64,000 nt of DNA from Amycolatopsis azurea DSM 43854 (GCF_001995215.1 NZ_MUXN01000027.1:328967-392966); one strand, 5' to 3'; positions 15,667 to 24,752 are shown, counted from the stretch's first letter. Notes: generated by a model from the letters alone, not told the origin. Numbers and translations are program-made.

Positions 15667-17106
15667 ATGGCGGAGAAACTCGGCGACTACCGCCGTAAGC
15701 GCAGACCGGGGCGGACTCCCGAACCCCTTCCTGAGCGCGACGGGGAGACCGGGTCCGACGATCTCTTCGTCATCCAGGAACACCACGCGAGCAGCCTGCA
15801 CTGGGACGTCAGGCTCGAACGGGACGGCGTGCTGGTCTCCTGGGCGGTGCCCAAGGGCCTGCCGATGTCGCCGGATCTCGAACGCCTCGCCGTGCACACC
15901 GAAGACCACCCGATGGAATACCTCACCTTCGAAGGCGAAATACCCGCCGGCGAATACGGCGGTGGCACCATGACGATCTGGGACACCGGCCGGTACGAAA
16001 CACTGCACTTCAACAACCACAAGGTCGAGGTCGTCTTCCACGGGAAACGGGCTCGCGGGAAATACCTGTTCCTCAATGTGAAGAAGGACGACAACGATCG
16101 CGGCTGGCTGCTGAAACGGCTCGATCCCGCCGAACCGGGGCGCGTGGAACTCCCCTCGTTCATCGCTCCGATGCTGACCAAACCGGGACGTCTCCCCTCC
16201 ACCGGCGAAGACGCGCAATGGGCCTACGAATTCGACTGGTCCGGGCGCCGCACCCTGATCCGCGTGTCCGGCGGCCGGATCACCGCGTACGACGATTCGG
16301 GGGACGACGTCACCGGCCTGTACCCCGAGTTCCGCGGGCTGGGCGAGCAGCTCGGTGCCACGGAAGTCTTCCTCGACGGAGAAATCGTCGTCTTCGACGG
16401 CGGGAAGCCGAGTCCGGAAGGGCTCGGGCACCGCGCCCGGGCGACGAAGACCTCCGCGAAGCGGCTCACCGCCCGGTATCCGGCGTTCTACCTGGTCGAC
16501 GATCTTCTGCATCTCGACGGTCGTTCCTGTGTCGACTCGTCCTACGTCGAACGGCGGGAGCTGCTCGACGAAATCGGTCTCGCCGGGCCGCACTGGCAGG
16601 TCCCCCGGTACTACCTCGGGGACGGCGGTGCGGTCGCGCGGGCGGCCCGCGAACACGGGCTCGCCGGCATCGTCGCCAAACGGGCCGACTCCGCCTACCA
16701 CCCGGGAAAACGGACCGGGGACTGGCTTTCCATCACCGGGACCAGGGTCCAGCAGGTGGTGCTGGGCGGCTGGCGGCCGGGTGGCGGCAGCCGGGCGCGC
16801 ACGTTCAGTTCGCTGTTACTCGGCGTCCCGCACGAGGACGGCTTGCGGTACATCGGAAACGTCGGCGTCGGCTTCGCCGCCGACGAGTTGGAGGAACTGT
16901 CCCGGCGGCTGTTCCGCTTGGAGCGCAAGACATCCCCGTTCGACTCCGTGCCGGACAAACAGGCACGAGACGCACACTGGTCGCGGCCGACCATCGTCGG
17001 TGAGGTCGTCTTCGGCGGCTGGACCGAGGCGGGCTGCCTGCGCAACCCACGCTGGCGTGGTCTGCTGCCGGAAGTCAGCGCGGAAGACGTCGAACCGAAC
17101 GGCTAG
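15667..17106 (+). CDS. LigD-like 3'-phosphoesterase fused to an inactivated ATP-dependent ligase domain
   Basis: A 479-residue protein. The N-terminal phosphoesterase domain keeps every active-site position known from Pseudomonas LigD: H39, H45, D47, R49 (HHASSLHWDVR) and H81, Y85 (HPMEY). The following ligase-like domain (about 165-479) aligns along its length with LigD ligase, yet motif I reads EFDWSG, where KxDG is needed (Lys to D190, Asp to S192), motif IV Glu is A333 (LAGIVAKR) and both motif V lysines are gone (WLSITG). Motif III FLDGEIVVFD is retained. AMP transfer should be impossible. It probably trims 3' ends and uses the second domain as a scaffold. ATG 15667 chosen; upstream TTG/GTG starts are possible. 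No primase domain. Confidence 0.88.
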   Translation: MAEKLGDYRRKRRPGRTPEPLPERDGETGSDDLFVIQEHHASSLHWDVRLERDGVLVSWAVPKGLPMSPDLERLAVHTEDHPMEYLTFEGEIPAGEYGGGTMTIWDTGRYETLHFNNHKVEVVFHGKRARGKYLFLNVKKDDNDRGWLLKRLDPAEPGRVELPSFIAPMLTKPGRLPSTGEDAQWAYEFDWSGRRTLIRVSGGRITAYDDSGDDVTGLYPEFRGLGEQLGATEVFLDGEIVVFDGGKPSPEGLGHRARATKTSAKRLTARYPAFYLVDDLLHLDGRSCVDSSYVERRELLDEIGLAGPHWQVPRYYLGDGGAVARAAREHGLAGIVAKRADSAYHPGKRTGDWLSITGTRVQQVVLGGWRPGGGSRARTFSSLLLGVPHEDGLRYIGNVGVGFAADELEELSRRLFRLERKTSPFDSVPDKQARDAHWSRPTIVGEVVFGGWTEAGCLRNPRWRGLLPEVSAEDVEPNG

Positions 17107-17122
17107 ACTTACAGGACACGGC

Positions 17123-17476
17123 CTAGAGCCGCACGTCCTCGACGTCCCACCGGACATCGAGGTCGGCTCCTACCCCGCTGACATCCAGGATCCTTGACAC
17201 CAAAGCGGTTTTGACGATCACCGAGAACCGCAGTGCCGCGGCGTTGGCCTCCTCGAGCGCGTGCAGTCCGGCGCAACTGAGGAAGCCGACGCCGGAGAGA
17301 TCGAGGATCACTTGCCTACCCGTGCCACACGCACCGGTGAGTTCGGTGCGGAACCGCCCGATCGTGGCCGCGTCGATCTCCCCCACCGCGGTGAGGACGA
17401 TGACGCCGTCATCGCGGCGGCTGGTGGTCACGGCCAGGGGCGGCGGTTCGCCGGGTACGCGCTGGCCAGGCAACAT
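17123..17476 (-). CDS. STAS-domain protein (anti-sigma antagonist-like)
   Basis: A 117-residue single STAS domain (VIVLTAVGEIDAATIGRF, then VILDLSGVGFLSCAGLHALE). The fold is that of SpoIIAA-like anti-anti-sigma factors, but the usual D-S-(S/T)-G phosphorylation site reads S-C-A-G, so regulation by the standard anti-sigma kinase is doubtful. ATG 17476 is supported by GGAGAGAGG upstream. No anti-sigma factor or sigma factor gene is adjacent. It is convergent with the phosphoesterase gene, with 16 bp between the stop codons. Confidence 0.85.
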   Translation of the reverse strand: MLPGQRVPGEPPPLAVTTSRRDDGVIVLTAVGEIDAATIGRFRTELTGACGTGRQVILDLSGVGFLSCAGLHALEEANAAALRFSVIVKTALVSRILDVSGVGADLDVRWDVEDVRL

Positions 17477-17551
17477 TGGGGGCGCCTCTCTCCAGACCAC
17501 CAAGTCCTCCCGACGGTACTCACCAGAGGCGGGAGGTCAACCCGGGCTACC

Positions 17552-19063
17552 TCATTTGAGCCATTTCGGTCGAGAACCTTTACTCAGCCCTTGCCATTCC
17601 CCGGTGAAGCGCCGGTGCGCCGCCTCCGCGGCGGCGACGGAACGACCGTGCAGGAGGCCGTAGGTGAAAGCGTTTTCGGCCTCGGCGTAGGCGCGGAGAC
17701 CGAGAAGCCGCAGCGCCTCCCGGGTCACCACGACGTCGTGATGCGTACCGAGGGTGGTCTGCACGGCCTTGACGTTCTTTCGCCATTTTCGAAGCTTCTT
17801 GCCGGTCACCGGGCGGACCGTGTCCGCGGCGTACCGGGCACGCTTCGCCTTCTTGCGCACCTCGTGCAGCGCGGCGTCCTGCTCCGGGCCGGGCTCGAGT
17901 CCGCTCGCCGCCGCGACCGCCTCTCGCAGCTTCCGCTCCGAACGCGCGACCGCCTTGCGCAGCTCTTTCTTGCCGTCCTTGATCTTCCGCGGCTTGGCGA
18001 CGAGCTTTTCCAGTGATCGCAACAGGTCCGTGTATCGCTCGCTGTCGAGCGCCCGGACGGCCCGTGCCTTGGCTTCTTCGGCCTCGCGGGCGAAGTGCCG
18101 CGTCATCAACTGCTCGACGTTGCCCAGCACCAGTTCGGCAGGAAGCGCCGTGACCTCTTCGTGCAACCGCGCGGCCATCACCTCGGTGTCCCGTGCCGGT
18201 CCGAGTTCGCCACCGAGCCAGCGGAGTTCGACGGCGAGCCCGTTCGCGACGTCGGCGTCCAGGGAGCGGCGGAACGTTTTCAAGCCGCTCCTCAGCCGCC
18301 TGCTCGCGACCCGCATCTGGTGCACCGCGTCTTCGACGTCCCGGCGGACCCCGACGTCGTTGCGGCGCAGCGCGTCCAGCTGTTCAGCGAAGTAGTCCAC
18401 CAGTACCGAGCCGGACGCTCCCCCGGACGACGGCACGAGGTCGTCGGTCAGCCGCCGGAGCTTCGACGGCCACCGCGACCGCTCCGCACCTGCCTTCACG
18501 ACAGCCCTGTCCAGACTGTCGAGCACTTTCGGATCGGTGCCGGGTGTGAGTTCGATTTCGAGCTCCCGCCAGCGGTCGAGGTGCGCCTTCTCCCCGCCCG
18601 CCTCGCCGGTGACGACGTCGTCGGTCAGCGTCGCGACCTCGCGCCCTTTCGCGTCGAGCAGGGCATACGACGTGCGTTCGGTGCGCAGGTGCGCGGCCTG
18701 GACGAGTTTGGCGCCGAGGGTGTGCGCCCGGACCAGTTTCGCCAGCGCGCCGGGCACCTTGTCCGGCTTGCCCGACAGCGGGAGCCGGAGTTCCTCGCGT
18801 TTGTCCGCGCTGACGGGCAGTTTGAGATGCCAGCCCTCGTCGCTTCCGCCGAGCCTGCGCCGCAGCGTGATGCCCGCCTGCGCGAGCCGGAAGTCGGCGG
18901 TGTCGAAGTACGTGGCGTCGAGGACGTCGACCCTCGGATCGGCCTGGTTCGTCACGGGACCGGCCGGGACCAGCGGCGGGATGGGCCTGTCCGCCGCCAG
19001 GTCGTACTTCCGCTCGATCTCCGCCTCGGCGACCAGGGCACCGTCCTGCGTCTTCGTCACCAC
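17552..19063 (-). CDS. CYTH-CHAD domain protein
   Basis: A 503-residue protein with an N-terminal CYTH (triphosphate tunnel) domain, residues about 10-210, marked by AEIERKYDL, YFDTADFRL and LRRRLGG; and a C-terminal CHAD helical domain, about 220-495, rich in His, Arg and Lys (AVHQMRVASRRLRSGLKTF, EVRKKAKRARYAAD). CHAD domains bind inorganic polyphosphate and CYTH domains act on triphosphates or polyphosphate, so a polyphosphate-associated role is likely, location cytosolic or granule-bound. Start GTG 19063 follows GGAGGA closely; GTG 19060 is equally possible. Confidence 0.93.
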   Translation of the reverse strand: MVTKTQDGALVAEAEIERKYDLAADRPIPPLVPAGPVTNQADPRVDVLDATYFDTADFRLAQAGITLRRRLGGSDEGWHLKLPVSADKREELRLPLSGKPDKVPGALAKLVRAHTLGAKLVQAAHLRTERTSYALLDAKGREVATLTDDVVTGEAGGEKAHLDRWRELEIELTPGTDPKVLDSLDRAVVKAGAERSRWPSKLRRLTDDLVPSSGGASGSVLVDYFAEQLDALRRNDVGVRRDVEDAVHQMRVASRRLRSGLKTFRRSLDADVANGLAVELRWLGGELGPARDTEVMAARLHEEVTALPAELVLGNVEQLMTRHFAREAEEAKARAVRALDSERYTDLLRSLEKLVAKPRKIKDGKKELRKAVARSERKLREAVAAASGLEPGPEQDAALHEVRKKAKRARYAADTVRPVTGKKLRKWRKNVKAVQTTLGTHHDVVVTREALRLLGLRAYAEAENAFTYGLLHGRSVAAAEAAHRRFTGEWQGLSKGSRPKWLK

Positions 19064-19131
19064 GTCCTCCTTCTCCTCGGCTACCCGGAACGATTACCCC
19101 AGGAAGAGGCGACGGGAAACCCCGGATCGGG

Positions 19132-19989
19132 TCACTCGTCCATCCGGTCGTACCGGTCCGCCCATTCGGCGAGGACCTGACGGGACCTTTCTTCGGTCAG
19201 GGTATCGCTTTCCAGGCGCGCGACAAGCGAATAATACGCTTCGACAGCCACCCTGTCGTCGATGAACATTCCGGCCGCGTAGGAATCCGTGTACACCACC
19301 GCCGGATGCTCCGTGAATTCCATGATGGTGAAAGAATTCTCGATGGTTCTGCCGACTTCGTTGCTTTCCGGGACGATCCGGATGGAGCAATAGGGCAGGT
19401 TCGCCGACAGGACCAGGTGGAGCAGCTGCTCGTGCATGATCCGGGGACCGCCGACGACGGACCGCAACGCGCGTTCGTGGATGTGGAACCGGCACCGCGG
19501 CGGACGATCCTGTCGCAGCAGCCGCTGCCGGTCCATCCGGGCGTTCACGGCCTGGTCCAGTTGAGCCTGGCCGCGGTTGCCGATCAGCTCGTAGGCGGTG
19601 CGGGCGTACGGTTCGGTCTGCAGCAGCCCGGGGAGCGTCAGCGACTCGTAGCGCACGATGGTGTGCGCGAGATTCTCCTGTATCGCCAAGGATTGTGTCG
19701 GTTCGACGAGCTCGTCGAAGTACGGCCGTACCCAGTACAGGTCTCCGCCGGGCTGCGTCAGTTCCAGCAACAGGTCGCGCTCGGGCTCCGCCTCGCCGCA
19801 GCTCGCGAGGTACAGCGCCGCGTCCACCACGGACAGCTCGCGCAGTCCTTGTTCCCACCTCGTGACCTTGCTCTGCAACCAGCCGTTACGGCGGCTGACG
19901 TCGGCTCCGCTGAAGTGCCTGCGCTGCCGGAACGCCTTCATGCGGTGGCCCAGTTCCCGGGTCCGCGCCGTCGAATCCTTCTCAACCAT
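19132..19989 (-). CDS. XRE-family regulator with DUF5753 domain
   Basis: A 285-residue protein beginning MVEKDSTARTRELGHRMKAF. The N-terminal helix-turn-helix (about 12-75; DVSRRNGWLQSKVTRWEQG) is followed by a DUF5753 domain with YESLTLPGLLQTEPYARTAY and the MEFTEHPAVVYTDSYAAG region. This is a large actinobacterial family with many paralogues per genome, often next to a DUF397 partner; none is seen here. Start chosen at ATG 19989 because it gives the standard family N-terminus; the upstream extension is unlikely. Confidence 0.9.
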   Translation of the reverse strand: MVEKDSTARTRELGHRMKAFRQRRHFSGADVSRRNGWLQSKVTRWEQGLRELSVVDAALYLASCGEAEPERDLLLELTQPGGDLYWVRPYFDELVEPTQSLAIQENLAHTIVRYESLTLPGLLQTEPYARTAYELIGNRGQAQLDQAVNARMDRQRLLRQDRPPRCRFHIHERALRSVVGGPRIMHEQLLHLVLSANLPYCSIRIVPESNEVGRTIENSFTIMEFTEHPAVVYTDSYAAGMFIDDRVAVEAYYSLVARLESDTLTEERSRQVLAEWADRYDRMDE

Positions 19990-20077
19990 GCGGAACAAAG
20001 TAGAGCGGAACTCCGGCCGCGCAGTGATTGCCACGCGGTAATTCACCTCAAGTGTTGATAACTTGCGCTCGCGCATT

Positions 20078-20123
20078 CCCGCGAAGCGCTGCTTCGCGGG
20101 CGAAGCACCTTCGCGCGCGAAGG
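20078..20123. repeat. Two adjacent GC-rich palindromes upstream of the DUF5753 gene
   Basis: CCCGCGAAGC (20078-20087) and GCTTCGCGGG (20091-20100) form a 10-bp hairpin with a three-base loop. Eight bases later CCTTCGCGCGCGAAGG (20108-20123) is a perfect 16-base palindrome. Both use the GCGAAG/CTTCGC word. They are followed by an unusually AT-rich stretch (about 20124-20190). Function unknown; no gene is seen between 19990 and 20480. Confidence 0.6.
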
Positions 20124-20253
20124 GTTCTTTAAGTTTATAGCGGAAGAATGAATGGGGAGCCAGCTATTCGAAAGTGGATTTATTGCGCCACCGGGAGAAC
20201 CACCCCGCTCGCCTCGCCCCTCGCGACGAGTGGTCCGGGGGCAGACCTTTGCT

Positions 20254-20307
20254 GTACATGAAGGCCCCTTCCTTGCGCTAGGCGCAGTGAAGGGGGCCTT
20301 CATGTAC
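20254..20307. repeat. Palindromic element with GTACATGAAGG ends, copy 1
   Basis: Perfect 15-base arms (20254-20268 GTACATGAAGGCCCC and 20293-20307) enclose TTCCTTGCGCTAGGCGCAGTG. Both the arms and the interior match the element at 44164-44220, which shows these are copies of one repeat and not independent terminators. Confidence 0.8.
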
Positions 20308-20318
20308 TTCGGGGTGGC

Positions 20319-20365
20319 GTGAAGGTCGAGTTTCCTCGGCTGAGCCGCGTGAAGGAGGCCTTCAC
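20319..20365. repeat. Palindromic intergenic element, GTGAAGG family, copy 2
   Basis: GTGAAGG (20319-20325) and CCTTCAC (20359-20365) bound an interior with GAGTTTCCTCGGCTGAGCCG. It is nearly identical to the reverse complement of 2094-2140. It lies 11 bases after the preceding element, forming a tandem pair in the gap before the erythromycin-esterase-like gene. Confidence 0.78.
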
Positions 20366-20479
20366 GCGCGACACGACCACCCAGCCCACACCTAACCCAC
20401 GTTTGAAGCTTCCCGGCACCCCAACACCCGAAACACGATTAAAGTTTCAACCGCGACATCAACGATACGCTTGAACCTC

Positions 20480-21610
20480 ATGAGTCAAGACATCCGAGAC
20501 TTCGTGACCCCTTCCTGCGACCTGCTCGGCCTGGGCGAGCCGACGCACGCGACGCCGGTCTTCGCCGAGGTCCGCAACGCACTGTTCGCCCAGCTCGTCG
20601 ACCGCGGCTTCCGCTCGATCGCCCTCGAAACCGATCGTGTCGCCGCGCTCGTCGCGAACGACTACGTCCAGGACGGGACCGGAACGCTCGACCTCGCGAT
20701 GAGCGAGGGCTTCACCCACGTCTTCGGCACGGTGGAGGCGAACCGGCGGCTGATCGCGTGGATGCGCGAGTACAACGACGGCCGCACTCCCGCGGAACGC
20801 CTTTCCTTCCACGGCTTCGACACCCAGACCGAGAACACCTCCGCGCCCAGCCCGCGGCGCTACCTCGAGTACGCCCGCGACTTCCTCGGACTCGACGTCG
20901 ACATCGCGGGTCCGGCGGGCGACGACGAACGCTGGAGCCGCACCGAAGCCGTCATGGACGCGGCTTCGTCGGTCGGCGCAACGGCGGACGCCTATCGGCT
21001 GCGCGCGATCGCGGCCGACCTGCTCGCCACGCTCCGTTCGCGGAAACCGGAACCGACCACGGACGCGTGGTCGCGGGCGGAACTCCACCTCATGGCGGGG
21101 ATCGATCTGCTGCGCTACCACAGGCAATGCGCCGAACCCCTGGAGCCGAGCGAGCGGTACATGCCCCTGGTCGCGACCCGGGACGCCATCATGGCGCGGA
21201 ATCTGCTGGAGATCCGCGCCGCCGAATCCGGACGTGGCAGGACGCTGGTCTTCGCCCACAACCTCCACCTGCGCCGCCAGTCGAGCACGATGCGCATGGC
21301 CGGAACGGACGTCACCTGGTTCCCCGCCGGCGCATTGGTGGCTCCGCTGCTCGGCGATCGCTACACCTTCGTGGCGACCAGCCTGGGCAGTTGCGAGCCC
21401 ATAGCGCTTCACGAACCCGAAGCCGAGACCTACGAAGGGTTTCTGCAGAAACACGTCACCACGCCTTGGGCCCTGCTCCCCGCGTCCGATGTCCCGCCCG
21501 CGAGCGTCCGGACCGACCCTGTTCAGCGGCAGGGCTACTTCCCGCTCGACCAAGAGATCCTCGCCGACGCGGACGCGCTTCTGCACGTCCGTGACCAGGA
21601 CGCGGCCTAA
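20480..21610 (+). CDS. Erythromycin esterase family protein
   Basis: A 376-residue member of the EreA/EreB/succinoglycan-biosynthesis esterase family. Signature blocks are LLGLGEPTHATPVFAEVRN near the N-terminus, FRSIALETDRVAALVANDYV, SFHGFDTQTENTSAP and TLVFAHNLHLRRQ, containing the conserved His and Glu residues used by these metal-independent esterases. Clinical enzymes open macrolide lactones, but many actinobacterial homologues have other ester or amide substrates, so macrolide resistance is only a possibility. ATG 20480 (MSQDIRDF) is the likely start. It converges on the large SARP regulator, with a hairpin terminator between them. Confidence 0.88.
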   Translation: MSQDIRDFVTPSCDLLGLGEPTHATPVFAEVRNALFAQLVDRGFRSIALETDRVAALVANDYVQDGTGTLDLAMSEGFTHVFGTVEANRRLIAWMREYNDGRTPAERLSFHGFDTQTENTSAPSPRRYLEYARDFLGLDVDIAGPAGDDERWSRTEAVMDAASSVGATADAYRLRAIAADLLATLRSRKPEPTTDAWSRAELHLMAGIDLLRYHRQCAEPLEPSERYMPLVATRDAIMARNLLEIRAAESGRGRTLVFAHNLHLRRQSSTMRMAGTDVTWFPAGALVAPLLGDRYTFVATSLGSCEPIALHEPEAETYEGFLQKHVTTPWALLPASDVPPASVRTDPVQRQGYFPLDQEILADADALLHVRDQDAA

Positions 21611-21618
21611 CCGGCGAA

Positions 21619-21656
21619 CCGGGTGACGCCTCCTGCCCTCGGAAGGCGTCACCCGG
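21619..21656. terminator. Hairpin between convergent esterase and SARP genes
   Basis: CCGGGTGACGCCT (21619-21631) and AGGCGTCACCCGG (21644-21656) form a perfect 13-bp stem, with TCC/GGA extending it inward. It begins eight bases after the esterase stop. No T-tract, as is usual in this genome. Confidence 0.7.
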
Positions 21657-21785
21657 CCACGAGCACGCGCCGCCACCCCCAGTTCCGCGATTTCGCGGCG
21701 GCGCGAAGTCCGCTCACCTGAGCGAGAGTCAACACACCGGGGCCATAACTTCGCCAAACTCGGCGGCCTGTGGTCCCTCGCCGGG

Positions 21786-24752
21786 CTATGCCGGGGTCAC
21801 GCCGAAGCGGATCTTCGTCAAGGCTTCACGAGCCCGATCCCGCTGGCGTCCGCCCGTGTCGACGGCGGAAAGGTCCTTGAGCGCGCGCAATTCCCACACC
21901 GGGAATCCCAGTTCACGGAACAGCCCCGCGGCGGTACGAAGCCCTTCGGCGGCTTCGGTCGCGACGCCTTCGTCCGCCCGTAGACGCCCGAAGCTGAGCA
22001 AGGCGTATCCGCCGCCCCGGCGGTCACCGAGCTCGCGGAAGGTGCTCATCGCGAGTCCCAGATGCTCCGCCGACCGGGCGTGCTCGCCCGCAAGCCGCAG
22101 AGACTCGCCGAAACTCCGATGCGTGTACGCGGCGGCGTGCCGATGCCCGACGTCCTCGAACAGCTCCAGCGAACGCGAAAGACAGCGTTCGCTCTCCCCC
22201 GCGTCGCCCGCCTTCGCGTGGAGATCACCGAGACTGCGCAGGACGTGCGCCTCCCAGTGGCGTTCACGCGAGCTGCGGGTGCCGCTCAGCGCGCTCGTCA
22301 GCAGATCACCGGCCTCGTCCAGGCGATCGTGCCGCCGGAGGACGTCGGCGTACCGCTTGGCGGATCGGTCGTGCTGCTGCCTGTCCTCGCAATGCAGCGA
22401 AAGGAGCAGACTCGCGTCGAAGCATTCCTTCGCCAGCCGGAAGTCGCCGAGGTCGTCCCAGAGCGACCCGAACTGGGACGACGCCATCGCCTGCCCGGCG
22501 AGGTCACCGCAATCCCGCAACAGGTCCAGCGCCTCCCGCAGCGCGCCGACCGCCGAGTGGGTCCGGCCGGAATCAGCGTCGACGTCGGCGAGCGCGACGA
22601 GCGCGGCCCCGGTCCCCCGCGGATCGCCCGAGGAGCGGAACCGGGCCTCGGCCAGTGAGAAACACGTCCTCGCCCGTGCCAGATCCCCCGCGTCGGCGTG
22701 GGAATGCCCGAGCTTCAAGAGTTTCTCGGCCTCGGCGGGAAGGTCGAGACGAGCGCGCACGATGTCGAAGCCGAGCCAGGCGGGCGAACCCCCGTTCCGG
22801 GGACCGACGAGGTCGCTGTAGGCGTCGGCCAGCCGCGCGGTCAGCTCGGTCCAGCCGTGGTTCTTCGCGGTCCGGACGGCGAGCGCGAGGTTCGCGGACT
22901 CCGTGGCGCGCCAGCCGATCGGATCGGCCGCGACCCGATCCGAAGCCACCGCCGGCGCGTCGAAGGGCCGGGGCGGCGGGTACTCGGCGCCGAGTACGGC
23001 GGACGCGTGTTCGGCCAAAGCCGCCATGACCGTCAGCGCACGCCGGAGCGCTACGGGATCCGGCGGTTCCCGGTGCGCGAGCCGGACCAGTCCCGGCAGC
23101 CGGTACCGGAGGAAACCGGCCTGATCCGGCTCGGCCCGCAGCAGATGATCGTCCGCCAGTTCGTCGAGCAGATCGGCCGCCTGCCGAGACGAACAGCCCA
23201 GCAGAGCCGTCGCGAACCAGTCGGCGGCCTCGGTCGCGCCGGGAAAAGTGAGCAATCGCAAGGAGTTTCGCTGCCCCGGCGAAAGCTCGGCGAGGGCTTC
23301 GGCGAGCACCGGGCGGACCGCCAGGTCTCCGACGGCGAGTTCGTCGAGGCGCAGGCGCTCGTTCTCCAGCCGCGTCGCGAACTCGGCGACCCGCAGTCTC
23401 GGCCGCTGCACCAGCTTCATCCCCGCCACCCGCACGGCCAGCGCGAGCCCGTCGCAGCAGGCCAGCACCCGGCGGACGGCGTCGGGTTCGGCGGACAGCC
23501 GCTCCTCCCCGGCGATCGCACCGAGCAGTGCGCGCGCTTCGGCGTAGGACAGCGGACCGGCCTCGACCGGCTTCGCGCCGACGAGCCCGGCCAGCCGTCG
23601 TCGCGTCGTGACGATCGTCGCGCAACCGGGACCGCTCGGCAGCAACGGCCGAACCTCGGCCTCGGACCGGCAGTTCTCGAGGACCACCAGCAGTCGCCGG
23701 TCCGCGGTGTGGCTCTGCCACAACGAAATCAACCCGGCCCGGTCGGCGGGGAGTTCCGTGTCCGCGAGGCCGAGCGCGCGAAGGAATCCCGCGAGCACGT
23801 CGCCGGTCTCCCGCAGGTCGGCGACGAGCTGACCGTCCGGGAACCGCTTGCGCATCCGCCAGGCGGCTTGGACGGCCAGCGCGCTCTTGCCCGCTCCCGC
23901 CGCGCCGTGCACGACGACCGGCGCGGGAGTCCGCAGTGCGCGGACGACGTCCGCGAGTTCGTCCGCCCTGCCGGTGAAATCCGGTGTCGCCAGGGGAAGA
24001 CGGCACGGTGGGCCGCCCGCCGACCAGCCCGTTCCGGCGATCCGGCGGTGGATCGCGAGCAGGCCCTCCCCCGGTGAGACACCGGCTTGCTCCCACAGCG
24101 CCTGACGGCACCTGTCGAGGACGGCCAGTGCGGCGTCCCGCCGTCCGAGTCCGTGCAGCGCCTCGGCGAGCCACCCGGACAGGCGCTCGTCACCCGGCCG
24201 AGTGGCCAGCTCCGGTCCCAACCGGTCGGCGACCGCTTTGTGGTCTCCGGCCGCCAACTCCAGCTCCACGAGTTTGCCCAGTACGGAACACCGCTGGTCT
24301 TCGAGCCACAGCCGGTGCGCCTCCACCAGCGGACCGGCCGGGACGTCGGCGAACGCCCGGCCGCGCCACAACCCCAGTGCCCGTTCGAGCAGCGCCCTGC
24401 GTTCGGCGCCGGTCGCGGTCGCGGCAGCGGCGGCCAGTCCGGAGAAACCGGTGACGTCCAGCTCCCCTTCCGACACCGTCAGCCGGTACCCGCCACGGCC
24501 CGCCCGCAGCCGCTGCCGGACGTCGTCCACCGGCACTCCGGGTGACAACGCCTTGCGCAGCTTGGAAATCGCCATCTGCACGACCGCGGCGGCGCTCGAC
24601 GGCGGGTCCCGCGGCCAGAGTTCGTCCACGAGGGTGTCCCGGTGGACGAACTCGTTCGGCCTGGTCAGGAGCACGGCGAGCACCCGCCGGGGCTGAGCCG
24701 CCGACGGGAGCGGGACGGAGGCCCCGAGCGGGCCGAGCACCTGGAACTCCAC
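21786..24752 (-). CDS. SARP/AfsR-type transcriptional regulator with NB-ARC and TPR regions
   Basis: A 988-residue regulator. Residues 1-95 form an OmpR-like winged helix (MEFQVLGPLGASVPL, DTLVDELWPRDPPSSAAAVV); about 100-240 is the bacterial transcriptional activation domain (LLERALGLWRGRAFADVPAG); about 250-560 is an NB-ARC ATPase with P-loop VVHGAAGAGKSALAVQAAW; the rest is TPR-like helical repeats. The architecture is that of AfsR-class activators, which integrate signals to turn on secondary-metabolite or morphological genes through ATP-dependent binding. GTG 24752 start. No biosynthetic cluster lies beside it, so its target is unknown; the convergent esterase or divergent DJ-1 region are candidates only by proximity. 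Confidence 0.93.
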   Translation of the reverse strand: MEFQVLGPLGASVPLPSAAQPRRVLAVLLTRPNEFVHRDTLVDELWPRDPPSSAAAVVQMAISKLRKALSPGVPVDDVRQRLRAGRGGYRLTVSEGELDVTGFSGLAAAAATATGAERRALLERALGLWRGRAFADVPAGPLVEAHRLWLEDQRCSVLGKLVELELAAGDHKAVADRLGPELATRPGDERLSGWLAEALHGLGRRDAALAVLDRCRQALWEQAGVSPGEGLLAIHRRIAGTGWSAGGPPCRLPLATPDFTGRADELADVVRALRTPAPVVVHGAAGAGKSALAVQAAWRMRKRFPDGQLVADLRETGDVLAGFLRALGLADTELPADRAGLISLWQSHTADRRLLVVLENCRSEAEVRPLLPSGPGCATIVTTRRRLAGLVGAKPVEAGPLSYAEARALLGAIAGEERLSAEPDAVRRVLACCDGLALAVRVAGMKLVQRPRLRVAEFATRLENERLRLDELAVGDLAVRPVLAEALAELSPGQRNSLRLLTFPGATEAADWFATALLGCSSRQAADLLDELADDHLLRAEPDQAGFLRYRLPGLVRLAHREPPDPVALRRALTVMAALAEHASAVLGAEYPPPRPFDAPAVASDRVAADPIGWRATESANLALAVRTAKNHGWTELTARLADAYSDLVGPRNGGSPAWLGFDIVRARLDLPAEAEKLLKLGHSHADAGDLARARTCFSLAEARFRSSGDPRGTGAALVALADVDADSGRTHSAVGALREALDLLRDCGDLAGQAMASSQFGSLWDDLGDFRLAKECFDASLLLSLHCEDRQQHDRSAKRYADVLRRHDRLDEAGDLLTSALSGTRSSRERHWEAHVLRSLGDLHAKAGDAGESERCLSRSLELFEDVGHRHAAAYTHRSFGESLRLAGEHARSAEHLGLAMSTFRELGDRRGGGYALLSFGRLRADEGVATEAAEGLRTAAGLFRELGFPVWELRALKDLSAVDTGGRQRDRAREALTKIRFGVTPA

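Noticed and set aside
20480..24752. Secondary-metabolite cluster around the SARP regulator and erythromycin-esterase-like gene
   Set aside because: No synthase, tailoring enzyme or precursor gene accompanies them; proximity alone is insufficient.
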